IMG/VR virus record: IMGVR_UViG_3300043313_000323
Location: 1-61,468 of that record
Direction: 5' to 3' (one strand)
Source of the DNA: a virus
DNA length: 61,468 nucleotides
Shown here: positions 41,375-49,812 of the stretch, piece by piece
How positions within the stretch are numbered: position 1 is the first letter of the stretch
Layout: the number at the start of each line of letters is the position of its first letter
Program-made: the position numbers and the translations under genes
The notes under the pieces: model-generated
What the model saw: the letters and a program-made list of their open reading frames with translations, nothing else
Databases searched by the model: none
What the model was told of the DNA's origin: nothing

Positions 41375-41739
41375 GACGGTCTCGATAGCATGATCTTGCG
41401 GATGATCAGAGTGGTCAGGCCGCCGCCGTTGCTCTCGGTGTCAACCACTTCGTACTCTCCGACTCCAATCTCACCCGCGTCGGCATCAACCCCGATGTAG
41501 ATGCGGTCGAGCTGCTCCGGGACGAAACTAAACTCGGCGTCGCGCACATCGAGAATGGTTTGCTGGTCGGAGGTGATCGAGCCGTCCATACCAGCCACAT
41601 CCACTGGACGGGTGTCGAATATCCCGCGCGACGCATACGCGGGCGCACCCGGCTGCGAGGCCAGAGGCGTCACAGTTATCGGGCGCGCGAAGGTGTCCAT
41701 ATTCGGCAGATAGACCAGTGTCGAAAAATCTAACGCCAT
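41371..41739 (-). CDS. head-tail joining-like protein, 122 aa
   Basis: The ATG at 41739 (MALDFSTLVYLPN) is chosen for GGGAGG seven bases upstream; a GTG 18 bases earlier is the alternative. The pattern FARPITVTPLASQPGAPAYASRGIFDTRP, then ILDVRDAEFSFVPEQLDRIYI, is beta-rich and resembles FII-type head-tail attachment proteins. Function is inferred from order and fold type. Confidence 0.65.
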   Translation of the reverse strand: MALDFSTLVYLPNMDTFARPITVTPLASQPGAPAYASRGIFDTRPVDVAGMDGSITSDQQTILDVRDAEFSFVPEQLDRIYIGVDADAGEIGVGEYEVVDTESNGGGLTTLIIRKIMLSRPS

Positions 41740-42107
41740 TCGATTGCCTCCCTGCACAACCTCTTCATGCGGTCGAACAGTTGATCGACCAGCACCGGCC
41801 GCAGGATCGGGCGCTTGGTGCCGACGACGCGGCGCTGCGGCTTGCGGTTGGTCGCCTTACCCTTGTTGTTCGGCCCCGAAGTCCTCGCTCTGCGCGAGCG
41901 CGGATAAATCAACGTCGTGACTGACCACTCTGAAGACATCTGTCTGCCGGTCTGCGCATCGATGGTCGGATACTTCCGGTTCATGTCCTCGCGCTGCCAG
42001 TCGAGAAAGACTTGCGGCAGGCCGGTGTACATCTCGTTGATGCGCGTCTGCACGTCATCGAATTGCTTGAGCAGGGCGTCAGCTTCGACCTTGACCTCGA
42101 ATGGCAT
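41730..42107 (-). CDS. head-tail/tail completion protein, 125 aa
   Basis: The N-terminus is helical (VEADALLKQFDDVQTRINEMY), followed by WQREDMNRKYPTID and a basic region RSRRARTSGPNNKGKATNRK. The location after the connector and the length suit a gp10-like tail completion protein. Similarity to a named family is weak. Confidence 0.6.
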   Translation of the reverse strand: MPFEVKVEADALLKQFDDVQTRINEMYTGLPQVFLDWQREDMNRKYPTIDAQTGRQMSSEWSVTTLIYPRSRRARTSGPNNKGKATNRKPQRRVVGTKRPILRPVLVDQLFDRMKRLCREAIEWR

Positions 42108-42111
42108 GGCT

Positions 42112-42741
42112 TCAAATCCAGTGTTTGATGTAGTGGCCCAGCAAGTCCTTCACGGTATCCTTGCCGCCGGATGACGCGGTGGTGCTGCCGCCAGAACTTC
42201 CGCCGCTGGTTGGCGAATGAAACATCACGCGCGATTCCTTATGGCTGATCATGCGAACACCGGTCAGTGCCGCCGCCGCCTGCTCGCTCTTCGATGTCGA
42301 GACCAGCAACGATACCGCCTGTTGCAGCGGTAGCGGAGCCTCATCCGGCAAATCGTAGCCGCCCGTGTAGGTGATGCTGATCGGTTCGGCCCGGTTGGTG
42401 AAGATCGACAGCTTGCCCTCGCGCTCGTCCAGCTCCCAGTCGTTGAGCCGGTCAACGCCATTGGTGGTGACGCTCTCGATGTCGGACTGTTTCACTGGCC
42501 AGTGCGTCAGGTAGACCCGGCGGCTGGACAGCTCGCGCCATCTCTCGATCAGCTTTTCCCTAGCGAAGATGCGATTGCACATCCGCGCGATCACCTGAGA
42601 GTTGGTTGAGATCAATAGCTGCAATTGATCGTCGCTGGAAACGTCGGCAGGCGGAATGCCCAACGCAATCTTGGCGTCCTCCAACGAAATCAGGTCGTGG
42701 CTCACCGCTGGCGTCAGTATGATCTGGGTGACATCGGCCAT
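42112..42741 (-). CDS. head-tail connector protein (gp6-like), 209 aa
   Basis: The opening LISLEDAKIALGIPPADVSSDDQLQLLISTNSQVI is typical of the phage connector (HK97 gp6-like) family. It is followed by LTHWPVKQSDIESV and ISITYTGGYDLPDEAPLPLQQAV. The C-terminus is Gly/Ser-rich. It directly follows the collagen-like gene (TGAcATG). Confidence 0.85.
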   Translation of the reverse strand: MADVTQIILTPAVSHDLISLEDAKIALGIPPADVSSDDQLQLLISTNSQVIARMCNRIFAREKLIERWRELSSRRVYLTHWPVKQSDIESVTTNGVDRLNDWELDEREGKLSIFTNRAEPISITYTGGYDLPDEAPLPLQQAVSLLVSTSKSEQAAAALTGVRMISHKESRVMFHSPTSGGSSGGSTTASSGGKDTVKDLLGHYIKHWI

Positions 42742-42742
42742 G

Positions 42743-44137
42743 TCAGCGGGCCTCGATCTGGAATTGTTCGAACAGACTGCGCAATTGCAGCGGCGGCCCG
42801 GACCTTCCGTCCGACATGATGGGAATTGCGACGTACTCCGCGCGGTCGATCTCCCACTTCTGGATTACCGCGCCGGGGGTACCTCTTTCGCCCTGCTCGC
42901 CGCGCGTACCGCGCTCGCCCTTGGGTCCGGCCTTGCCTTGGCTCGCGATCAATTGCCAGCCGGGACCGGGACACACTCCGGGGTCGTCCTTCTTGGCGCA
43001 GAAGGTGCTGCCACCCAGCGCGACGAACTCCAGCTCACGGTAGGTCTCGTTCTCGTTCCACAGACCGCGCACGATGATCGAACGCCCGTCCGCGCCCGCC
43101 CGCGCGAGGCAGACCCAGTCCTTGGAGCCGCCGTCAGGACGGTCGGCCGTGTCCTTCAGCGCCTGATAGGTCGAGCCCGCGCGCGTGACGACCGCGCCCG
43201 CATAATGAACGCCGGACTCCCAGACCTTGACGCACGGCAGCAAGCCCATCGGGCCTCGCTCGCCGCGCTCACCGGGTTGTCCGGGCTCCCCGCGCGCACC
43301 GGGTATACCCGTCTCGCCACGCAAGCCCATTTTGCCAGCTTCTCCCGACTGGCCACGGTCGCCCTTCTCGCCTCTTTCGCCGCGCTCGCCCTTGATGCTC
43401 AGGCCCGGAATACCGGGTTCTCCCCGGTCACCCTTTTCCCCGCGCTCGCCGGGTGCGCCATGCAGCCCCGGCTGGCCGGGATCGCCTTTGACGGACATTC
43501 CGGGCAGACCCTGCTCGCCTTTGGCACCGCGCTCACCGGGCTTCCCTGTCTCACCGGGACGCCCTTGGTCGCCGCGCTCGCCACGGTCGCCCTTGATCGA
43601 CAGCCCCGGCTCGCCCCGGTCGCCTGCAGGCCCGCGTTCGCCGGGGAGCCCGCGCTCGCCGGGGTCACCCTTGACGCTCAGGCCGGGGATACCCTGCTCC
43701 CCTCGTTCGCCTTGGGGGCCTTCTTTGCCTTGGAGACCGATTTCCCCTTGCAGCCCGCGCTCACCAGCCGGTCCCGGTGCCCCGTCGCTACCATCGTGCC
43801 CCGGTTCGCCGCGCTCACCAGCGGGGCCGGGAGGCCCTTCCTGACCCCGTTCGCCAGCCGGTCCCATAGCACCGTCAACGCCGGGGTCACCGCTCTTGAT
43901 CGTCGCCAGCTTCTCGCCCACCAGCCGGTCAACCTTGGCCTGCAGCCCCGTCACGACGAGGTTGATCTCGGCCACGGTCGCGCGCATCTGGGCTTCCATC
44001 AGCTCACGCTGCTGGTCCCACTGCTTGCGATGCTGGGAGATGACAACTCCCATCGCCACGCGAAGAGCTTCAAGCGTCGCTTCTGTCATGTGCATCGGCG
44101 TAGGAGAGGAGCGTTCTGACTTCGCTGGCAACGACAT
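42743..44137 (-). CDS. collagen-like protein with carbohydrate-binding-like repeats, 464 aa
   Basis: The ATG at 44137 is chosen for AAGGA upstream, giving a 68-base overlap with the portal gene. A short coiled coil (about residues 20-80) is followed by some 70 G-x-y triplets rich in GERG and GDRG. The triplets are interrupted four times by G(L/M)S(V/I)KG. Two modules of the form VWESGVHYAGAVVTRAGSTYQAL and GLWNENETYRELEFVALGGSTFCAK follow; their Y-x-G-x-V-x-x-x-G-x-x-Y spacing resembles chitin/carbohydrate-binding modules. A capsid decoration or head fibre is likely given its location. Confidence 0.82.
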   Translation of the reverse strand: MSLPAKSERSSPTPMHMTEATLEALRVAMGVVISQHRKQWDQQRELMEAQMRATVAEINLVVTGLQAKVDRLVGEKLATIKSGDPGVDGAMGPAGERGQEGPPGPAGERGEPGHDGSDGAPGPAGERGLQGEIGLQGKEGPQGERGEQGIPGLSVKGDPGERGLPGERGPAGDRGEPGLSIKGDRGERGDQGRPGETGKPGERGAKGEQGLPGMSVKGDPGQPGLHGAPGERGEKGDRGEPGIPGLSIKGERGERGEKGDRGQSGEAGKMGLRGETGIPGARGEPGQPGERGERGPMGLLPCVKVWESGVHYAGAVVTRAGSTYQALKDTADRPDGGSKDWVCLARAGADGRSIIVRGLWNENETYRELEFVALGGSTFCAKKDDPGVCPGPGWQLIASQGKAGPKGERGTRGEQGERGTPGAVIQKWEIDRAEYVAIPIMSDGRSGPPLQLRSLFEQFQIEAR

Positions 44138-45554
44138 CGTCAAAGTCCTTTGCCGTGATTGATTTCTTCACTGGCGGCTCATCGTCAGGGGGTTCTTTTT
44201 CTTCCAGCTTCTCACCCGGAGGCTTCGCGCCAAACGGCGACGGCGGCCCACCGGCAGGAGGAGCGCCTGCAGCTCCCGGCATTCCCGGAGCGGCCGGGAT
44301 TGCGGCGGCGGCCGACAGCGGCACGACCTGTTGCTGGACGCGGGGCTCGTCGCCAAACTCGACCTCGGGCAGGCTCTCGATGGCGCGGGCTTCGTTGGGC
44401 GAGAAAATTCCGCCCTGCACCGCCTGCGCGAGGCCAGCGATCCTGACGCCAAACGCAGACCGCAACAAGGCGGCAGTATCAAACTCGACGTATTCGTCTG
44501 GCTGGCCATCGAGCTGGAAAAGTAATCCAAAGGCGTCTTCAATGTGATTGATAGCAAAGCCAAGACCAGACGCGATCCAGCTCTGCATCAATAGTTCGGT
44601 CGATGAAAAGGCGGTACCGCCGATGCCGAGAATTGCGAGCGGTACCCTGAAGGCGAGTGCGATCTTCTGGTCGGTGAGCTTCATCATCTCGGCCAGCTCG
44701 GCATCTTTTGACGGCGTGGACAAGATGTAAGGCTTGAGGCCCGCCGTCAGGATCGGGGTGCCACCCGCGTTCAGCCCTCTGCTTTGCTCGTCCCAGCGGT
44801 CGCGGATGAACTGGACCTGATCCTTGTCGAGGATGAGGTCGGTCGTCAGCACCGCGCTCGGGCGCGCTTGGTTCATGTAGAATTTGATCTGTTGCTGCGT
44901 CATCGCGTTGGACTGTGCGATGTCGTTGAGCGCCGCCGCGATAGGCGTGTCGCCCACCAGCGGATAGGGGTGCCGTCGCCGCGTCGCGTTCAGGCGCACA
45001 TGCAGCACGTCGCGCGCGGGCACGACCAGCGATTCCTTGACCTGTCGGTCGATGATGTCGTTGCCTGCCAGATTGTAGAACACGTCACCAGTCACCGCGA
45101 CTTGCGGATAGCTCTGGTTCGGGTCCATCAAGTGTAATTCTTTGATCTCGAATCGATCATTGCGCAGCGCCAGAGCGTAGGCATTGCCATCCGCGTAGAG
45201 TGAGCGGGTCAGGTTCAGCATGAAATCGCTGGGCGATTGATAGCTGTTCGGAGAGCGCAGGATGCGCGACACCGCCGAATTGGTGATGCGGTCGCGACCC
45301 TTCTTATCGTTCAGCCGCCAGTGATCACCGGGACACATCGCGATGGTCTGGCTGTACGCCGACAGGCATGCCTCGACCATTGCGGACGAAGCGCCGCTGC
45401 TCGGATTGATGTCCGACTGCCAGAAATTCCACGGCGAGTCTGCGGGGAGCCAGCCGCCTGTCACCGGAAGGTAATAGGGACCGGGACGCACCTCGCCCTC
45501 GCCAGCGGCTTTGCTGACGAAGGCGGAAGCGATCCTTTGCAGGAAGTTGGCCAT
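44070..45554 (-). CDS. portal protein, HK97-type, 494 aa
   Basis: Recognised by SPWNFWQSDINPSSGASSAMVEACLSAYSQTIA near the N-terminus, PNSYQSPSDFMLNLTRSLYADGNAYALA, and the C-terminal half DRWDEQSRGLNAGGTPILTAGLKP with AFRVPLAILG. The C-terminal tail is rich in Pro, Ala and Gly. It should form the dodecameric DNA gate at one capsid vertex. It lies downstream of the capsid gene, the reverse of the usual order. Confidence 0.93.
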   Translation of the reverse strand: MANFLQRIASAFVSKAAGEGEVRPGPYYLPVTGGWLPADSPWNFWQSDINPSSGASSAMVEACLSAYSQTIAMCPGDHWRLNDKKGRDRITNSAVSRILRSPNSYQSPSDFMLNLTRSLYADGNAYALALRNDRFEIKELHLMDPNQSYPQVAVTGDVFYNLAGNDIIDRQVKESLVVPARDVLHVRLNATRRRHPYPLVGDTPIAAALNDIAQSNAMTQQQIKFYMNQARPSAVLTTDLILDKDQVQFIRDRWDEQSRGLNAGGTPILTAGLKPYILSTPSKDAELAEMMKLTDQKIALAFRVPLAILGIGGTAFSSTELLMQSWIASGLGFAINHIEDAFGLLFQLDGQPDEYVEFDTAALLRSAFGVRIAGLAQAVQGGIFSPNEARAIESLPEVEFGDEPRVQQQVVPLSAAAAIPAAPGMPGAAGAPPAGGPPSPFGAKPPGEKLEEKEPPDDEPPVKKSITAKDFDDVVASEVRTLLSYADAHDRSDA

Positions 45555-45976
45555 CAGGTGCCGGATGGCTTTGCGTTATCGCGGGCCGGGGTGGCCGCGC
45601 GGGTCTGGTAGCCGCCCGTCGATGGCGTTGCCGCCTCGGACTGCTTGTTCTTTTGCTCGTCCTGCTTCTTCTTGGCTTCAGCGGAGCCTTCATGCTGGTG
45701 GCGCGTGTCCGGGTTGATCCAGCCACTGTCACCGGGCTTCGGCATACCGCCATGCTGGAGGCGCTGCGGATCACCGCCGCCCTCCGGGATCGAGCCCATG
45801 TTCATGGCAGCGACCTTTGCCAGATCATTCTCCATCTGGGTTGGGGTCGGGTCTTCATGGTCATAGAACTTGGCCACTCGCTCCTGCACTTCAGCCGCCG
45901 TCTGCTCGACGCCTTCCTTGTTGTGCTTGTCGATCTCGGACTGCGTCGGGGTCGGGTTCTTCTGTTCGTCAGCCAT
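45554..45976 (-). CDS. hydrophilic head-region protein, 140 aa
   Basis: The sequence is rich in Glu, Lys, Gln, Thr and Pro (QKNPTPTQSEIDKHNKEGVEQ, then KKKQDEQKNKQSEAA) and probably disordered. It sits between capsid and portal genes with its own AAGGAGAG ribosome-binding site. A scaffold-like or portal-associated role is possible but not supported by a motif. Confidence 0.65.
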   Translation of the reverse strand: MADEQKNPTPTQSEIDKHNKEGVEQTAAEVQERVAKFYDHEDPTPTQMENDLAKVAAMNMGSIPEGGGDPQRLQHGGMPKPGDSGWINPDTRHQHEGSAEAKKKQDEQKNKQSEAATPSTGGYQTRAATPARDNAKPSGT

Positions 45977-46000
45977 CTGGCTCTCCTTGTTTCAGGTTGA

Positions 46001-46029
46001 AGTGTCTTCCGCTTCTGACGGAAGACACT
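46001..46029 (-). terminator. 11-bp hairpin behind the capsid gene
   Basis: AGTGTCTTCCG and CGGAAGACACT (46001-46011 and 46019-46029) form a perfect stem with a 7-nt loop. It lies between the capsid stop (46057) and the next gene start (45976). No U-tract follows in the minus direction, so it may stabilise or attenuate the highly expressed capsid message. Confidence 0.6.
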
Positions 46030-46056
46030 CTATCAACGCTTGCGGTGACTAATCGA

Positions 46057-48153
46057 TCACCACGTCACGCCCGCCACCCACGCGACGGTCCCGGCGCGGC
46101 GAACCGCCCAGTTCATCGGCAGGATGAGGCGCAAAGCGAGCGAGTCGGTCTGGAACATCGACATGGCAGGAGCCGCCACGACGCCGGGGGTGCCGGTGGT
46201 GCCGATGTGCTGCGGTGCGGTGTCTTCCATGTGCAGGGTCGCGGTGTCGCTGATTTCGAATCGCGGGGTGTCGCCCGTGATCGAAACAAAGTCGGCCGCG
46301 TCCATGCAGATCACGGTGCCAAGCGGCACGGTGCCGGATTTGATTACCGGGTAACCCATCAGCATGTTGTTCTCGATGCTCTGGGCGAACGGGAAGAGAC
46401 CGCCGGGGACCGGAGGCTGGATGAACCCGATGCCGAGAGCCTGTTGCGGGTTCATGATGAAGACCAGCGAGCGGACGTTGCCGTTGGTCGCCGTCAGGAT
46501 CGCGCCGGTCAGGCCCTTGAGATCGCCAACGAGGGCATTGAAGCCACCGCCTGCGGTCGGGGTCAGACCAACGCTGCCGTTGCGCAGACCGGCGGGACGA
46601 ATGATCGTTGCCGGGAGCGCATCGAGCAGGATGGTGTCGATAGCGATCTGCGTGTCTTCCTGAATCGCGTTGCGCAGAAGGCCTTCGATGGCGGGCACGG
46701 AATGCTCGTCCATCTCACGGGTCCAAGTGGTGATCACCGCCATCTTCTTCGGGGTGAGCAACTGGCTGGTAAACGCGGCCTGACGCACCGGGATCGGAGC
46801 GCCTTCACCGACGAACGATCCAGCAACGGTCGGGGTCGCGGAGCGCGTCGGCACGTTGATGCGGCCATTGCGCCCGAAGGTCAGCTTGAGCCCCATTGCC
46901 GACAGCGCCGGGTAGACCGACGACGGCAGCAAGGACGGCATCAGGTCGGCGTTGATCTGCTGAACGAGTTCAGCGGCCCAGCCGGTGACCGTGGTCATCG
47001 CCGGGGCAGTGCCAGCCTTCAACGAGAGATCGCCAATGAGCTTGGTGGCCTCGTCGTCGCCATAGATTTTCTGGCGGACCTGATCGACGGACCAGCCAGC
47101 GAACTCATGGTTCTTCGACAGAATCTTGATCGTACCGGCGCGGACCAAGAACTCGATGGGGTCGAGCTTCTTCGGCGTGAACGCGAACGGACGCGCGCCT
47201 TTGCCGATGATGGCGGGAGCGGATTTGCCGTTAGCGTTTTCGTCCTTCATGTCGGTCTTGATCTTGATCTCGCTGTCGAGGAACGACTGCCGCAGACTTT
47301 CCTGATCAGCAATCTTCTTGTTCAGCTCGTTGGTGGTCGCAACGTCTGCGTCGGTGACGTTCTCATCGTCAACGCCGTCGAGGTGTGCGGATAGTTGGTC
47401 GCGCAGGCGGTTGAGCCGCTGCTCAGTGTCAGCAATACGCTGGGTGAGGGGAGACGCCATGGTCTCGTTCCTTCTATGTGATGTCTTCGTATCGGCATGC
47501 CCGCCGTTTGAACCGCGACGCACAACGCTCTGGTCTTTTTTATTGACTTGCCCGTCAAAGACCGCAGCGAGGGTGTCTCGGGAAATGTTGAGCGACTTGG
47601 CAACCGCCAAGGCGTTCGGGTTCGCAGGGATCGAAACCAACGAGGTCTCGACTAGCTCAGCTCGTTTGAAGCGTAGGCCCGCCCCGCCTTTGGTCAGCGG
47701 TTCGGATTGCCTCGGCAGAAAACCAACCGAGACTGCGCGCAGGATGTCGGCATCGACCAGCCTGCGAATTTCGTCATGGCGCGGGGACGTACCCAATGGC
47801 GCGAGGCGCAGCTCGCCGCGCAGCTCGCCGCCTTGGATGTGAAGGTTGTGCCACTTGCCAATCGGGAAATTCGGATTGTGATTGAACAGCGCCACCGGGT
47901 TGCGCTTGAAGTTGACCAAGTCCCAGCCCGATGCCTCGATCACGTCGCCCATGCGGTCAGGCGTCGCATCCGACAGGATGAAGGACATGCCAGTGCCCTC
48001 CGAAATGTGCGTCTTGATGACGACCTTCTCGGCCTGACGCTCCTCCCACGCGAGCGCGCAGGCGTCCTCGTCCCCAGTCTCGGAAACGCAGGCGTCCATG
48101 AACTCGTCGCGGTCTTCGAAGTCGTCGGGCGAGGCTTTGCGCTTGATTCCCAT
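46057..48153 (-). CDS. prohead protease-major capsid protein fusion (HK97 fold), 698 aa
   Basis: A strong AGGAGG ribosome-binding site precedes the ATG at 48153. Residues 45-185 are an S78-type prohead protease with FNHNPNFPIGKW (His92) and ELVETSLVSIPANPNALA (Ser171). A coiled-coil region (about 235-290), as in capsid delta/scaffold domains, follows. An HK97-type capsid protein runs from about 330 on (GWAAELVQQINADLMPSLLPSS, then INVPTRSATPTVAGSFVGEG and WAVRRAGTVAWVAG). At residue 232 an internal ATG (47460) has AAGGAACGAGACC before it, so a separate 467-aa capsid form may also be made. Confidence 0.92.
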   Translation of the reverse strand: MGIKRKASPDDFEDRDEFMDACVSETGDEDACALAWEERQAEKVVIKTHISEGTGMSFILSDATPDRMGDVIEASGWDLVNFKRNPVALFNHNPNFPIGKWHNLHIQGGELRGELRLAPLGTSPRHDEIRRLVDADILRAVSVGFLPRQSEPLTKGGAGLRFKRAELVETSLVSIPANPNALAVAKSLNISRDTLAAVFDGQVNKKDQSVVRRGSNGGHADTKTSHRRNETMASPLTQRIADTEQRLNRLRDQLSAHLDGVDDENVTDADVATTNELNKKIADQESLRQSFLDSEIKIKTDMKDENANGKSAPAIIGKGARPFAFTPKKLDPIEFLVRAGTIKILSKNHEFAGWSVDQVRQKIYGDDEATKLIGDLSLKAGTAPAMTTVTGWAAELVQQINADLMPSLLPSSVYPALSAMGLKLTFGRNGRINVPTRSATPTVAGSFVGEGAPIPVRQAAFTSQLLTPKKMAVITTWTREMDEHSVPAIEGLLRNAIQEDTQIAIDTILLDALPATIIRPAGLRNGSVGLTPTAGGGFNALVGDLKGLTGAILTATNGNVRSLVFIMNPQQALGIGFIQPPVPGGLFPFAQSIENNMLMGYPVIKSGTVPLGTVICMDAADFVSITGDTPRFEISDTATLHMEDTAPQHIGTTGTPGVVAAPAMSMFQTDSLALRLILPMNWAVRRAGTVAWVAGVTW

Positions 48154-48191
48154 AGGGAAATCCTCCTGCGAGAAAAAGTTAGTGGGTGGGC

Positions 48192-48220
48192 TTGACGCAT
48201 AGGCCGGAATGGCCTACATC
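48192..48220 (+). promoter_or_regulatory. TAGGCC-N5-GGCCTA promoter/operator, copy 8
   Basis: The -35 is TTGACG (48192-48197), with perfect arms at 48200-48205 and 48211-48216 and centre GGAAT. The -10 is TACATC (48215-48220) after a 17-bp spacer. It lies in the divergent gap between the capsid gene (minus) and the gene at 48247. The palindrome could affect both sides, but on the minus strand no good -35 accompanies it. Confidence 0.88.
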
Positions 48221-48246
48221 AGGGGCGACAGAAAAAGGAAGGCGAC

Positions 48247-48663
48247 ATGATCAAACTTCGATATTCGGCGGTGGACGGCGTCAACCGTCTCAAATCGTTC
48301 AGGAGCCTCGCGGGCGCGCGTAATTACGCGATCTCGATGCTCGGCAAGTACCCCAGTTTCGGCAGCTACTACGCGGTCAGCGACGACGGCGTCGGCAAGA
48401 TCGAAGTGATCTCGGGCGTCAAGCTGCGCGACCTGTTCGGTGAACCGGGTGGCAACCCCGATCCGGTGATCGATGAGCTGGAGGCGTCCTACGAAGAAGA
48501 GCTGCGCGCTGAAGAGGCGCGCGAGCTGGCCCAGATCAAGGCGGAAGCAGAGATGTGGGACAAGGCCTATCGCGCCTACCGCATCGCCGGATGCTCCTGC
48601 TCTGAACAGCAATTGAACCTAGTCGGCTGCGACTGCGCAGCATCAAGAGGAGAAAGCAAATGA
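48247..48663 (+). CDS. hypothetical protein, 138 aa
   Basis: AAAAAGGAAGGCGAC precedes ATG 48247. The N-terminal half is alpha/beta (GARNYAISMLGKYPSFGSYYAV). The middle is an acidic helix (EEELRAEEARELAQIKAEAE), and the C-terminus has CSCSEQQLNLVGCDC, a possible metal site. It is coupled to the next gene by ATGA. Confidence 0.78.
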   Translation: MIKLRYSAVDGVNRLKSFRSLAGARNYAISMLGKYPSFGSYYAVSDDGVGKIEVISGVKLRDLFGEPGGNPDPVIDELEASYEEELRAEEARELAQIKAEAEMWDKAYRAYRIAGCSCSEQQLNLVGCDCAASRGESK

Positions 48664-48851
48664 GCTACCGCGTTATGCCGTGCCCCTGCGGATCAGGGCT
48701 CGACAGCTACTGGCAGAACGATGCCCGTGGCATCCCGCTCTGCCGGACCTGTGACAAGTGCCACGACGAAAAGATGAAGGGCTATCGCCCGGACGTTTTG
48801 TCAGATTCGAACTACTGGGCGGACGAGGCCATCGAGCCAGAGGACTACTGA
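48660..48851 (+). CDS. zinc-finger phage protein, 63 aa
   Basis: The sequence PCPCGSGLDSYWQNDARGIP then LCRTCDKCHDEKMKGYRPDV and LSDSNYWADE-IEPE follows a motif seen in many phage genomes. The two Cys pairs probably hold a zinc ion. Function is unknown. Confidence 0.8.
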   Translation: MSYRVMPCPCGSGLDSYWQNDARGIPLCRTCDKCHDEKMKGYRPDVLSDSNYWADEAIEPEDY

Positions 48852-48852
48852 A

Positions 48853-49050
48853 ATGGACGACCACAAGCGAGCGGCCTATGCCGCATTACACGATGCCGCC
48901 GACAAGGTCCGCGCGCTAGTTATCGCCGCGCGGTCCAGCTCTCACCCGCTCCAACTGAATGACGACACGCTGGTGTCGATGGGTGCCGCACTGAACGGTC
49001 TTCATGCTGCGCAGCGCGATCTGGAGCTGGAGGACTTGTTCCAAAAATAA
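48853..49050 (+). CDS. hypothetical helical protein, 65 aa
   Basis: The ATG at 48853 is just after the preceding stop. The sequence is helical (DDHKRAAYAALHDAADKVRA, then LNGLHAAQRDLELEDLF). It is the last gene before promoter copy 9. Confidence 0.72.
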   Translation: MDDHKRAAYAALHDAADKVRALVIAARSSSHPLQLNDDTLVSMGAALNGLHAAQRDLELEDLFQK

Positions 49051-49064
49051 TTTTGCAAGGCCTC

Positions 49065-49092
49065 TTGCATGTAGGCCAGAACGGCCTATATT
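49065..49092 (+). promoter_or_regulatory. TAGGCC-N5-GGCCTA promoter/operator, copy 9
   Basis: The -35 is TTGCAT (49065-49070), with perfect arms at 49072-49077 and 49083-49088 and centre AGAAC. The -10 is TATATT (49087-49092) after a 16-bp spacer. A hairpin GGGAC-G-GCG / CGC-G-GTCCC (49102-49124) lies at the predicted 5' end of the transcript. Confidence 0.87.
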
Positions 49093-49144
49093 GAGATTGT
49101 TGGGACGGCGGTGGTCGCGGTCCCCGGATAGAGGAGTTTCGAGA

Positions 49145-49558
49145 ATGTACCTTCAGGATTACAAACCGGCCGGTGCCAAGGGCAAGGCCGCTCAGTATGA
49201 GGCGGCGTTCGCCAAGGCGGTCGCGGCGGGTCTGGCGGCCGGTGCTGCCAAGGTGCCCAGCCCGATGATCGTCAACGAGATGGTCGGCATGAGCAACGCG
49301 GTCAAGCAGTCTTGGTACGTCCCGGAAGGGCCGTGCGGGTTCGCTTGGGTCAACGTCTCGCCCGGAAACAGCCCGTTCGCCAACTGGCTGAAAAAGAACG
49401 GCATCGCCCGCAAGTCTTACTACGGCGGCGTCGATATCTGGGTCAGCGACTTCGGCCAGAGCGTCGAGCAGAAGGAAGCCTGCGCCTCGGCCATGAGCAA
49501 GGTTCTCCAGATTGAACTGGGGATGTCCTCGATCTCGGCAATGAGCCGTTTGGACTGA
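49145..49558 (+). CDS. hypothetical protein, 137 aa
   Basis: GAGGAGTTTCGAGA precedes ATG 49145. The sequence has an Ala/Lys-rich helix (KGKAAQYEAAFAKAVAAGL) and the aromatic core SWYVPEGPCGFAWVNVSPGN, then FANWLKKNGIARKSYYGGVD and IWVSDFGQS. It looks like a compact globular domain I have seen in other phages without function. Confidence 0.77.
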   Translation: MYLQDYKPAGAKGKAAQYEAAFAKAVAAGLAAGAAKVPSPMIVNEMVGMSNAVKQSWYVPEGPCGFAWVNVSPGNSPFANWLKKNGIARKSYYGGVDIWVSDFGQSVEQKEACASAMSKVLQIELGMSSISAMSRLD

Positions 49559-49567
49559 ACGAAAGAA

Positions 49568-49586
49568 GCGAGGGTCGCGCCCTCGC
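49568..49586 (+). terminator. short hairpin after the 49145 gene
   Basis: GCGAGGG (49568-49574) pairs with CCCTCGC (49580-49586) around a 5-nt loop. No U-tract follows. It is a weak terminator or mRNA-end structure. Confidence 0.4.
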
Positions 49587-49656
49587 CCGGTCTCGGCAGC
49601 GGAGCTAGTCGGGCGCGCGAGGGGCTCCAGCGAAACAGCCCCACAAGGAACGAGCG

Positions 49657-49812
49657 ATGGATTGGAAAGCATTAGCGCTGAGCGAAGGGTGGCGCATCGG
49701 CGTCGAGGATGGGGAAGCCTGCTTACTGCACGACGACCTAGACCGACGCTGGCCGCTGAATGACTGGGAGGGTGCTTGCCGCGATATCGGCGTAGCCCCA
49801 CTTGACAAGTAG
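49657..49812 (+). CDS. hypothetical acidic protein, 51 aa
   Basis: AAGGAACGAGCG precedes ATG 49657. The translation MDWKALALSEGWRIGVEDGE continues with ACLLHDDLDRRWPLNDWEGA. Its TAG stop is the first three bases of the operator arm TAGGCC of copy 10, and the -35 of that promoter lies inside its last codons. It may belong to the transcript from copy 9. Confidence 0.65.
   Translation: MDWKALALSEGWRIGVEDGEACLLHDDLDRRWPLNDWEGACRDIGVAPLDK

Noticed and set aside
42743-44137. Antisense frames over the collagen-like gene (long Pro/Ser-rich translations on the plus strand)
   Set aside because: They mirror the G-x-y codons, have no ribosome-binding site and lie in the middle of a well-supported minus-strand gene.
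46001-46029. Hairpin behind the capsid gene as a CRISPR-like or attachment repeat
   Set aside because: It occurs once only; position and shape fit an mRNA hairpin after a highly expressed gene.
48192-48220. Operator copy 8 as a divergent promoter for the capsid operon
   Set aside because: Read on the minus strand there is a possible TATGCG -10 but no recognisable -35; the palindrome is explained by the plus-strand cassette.
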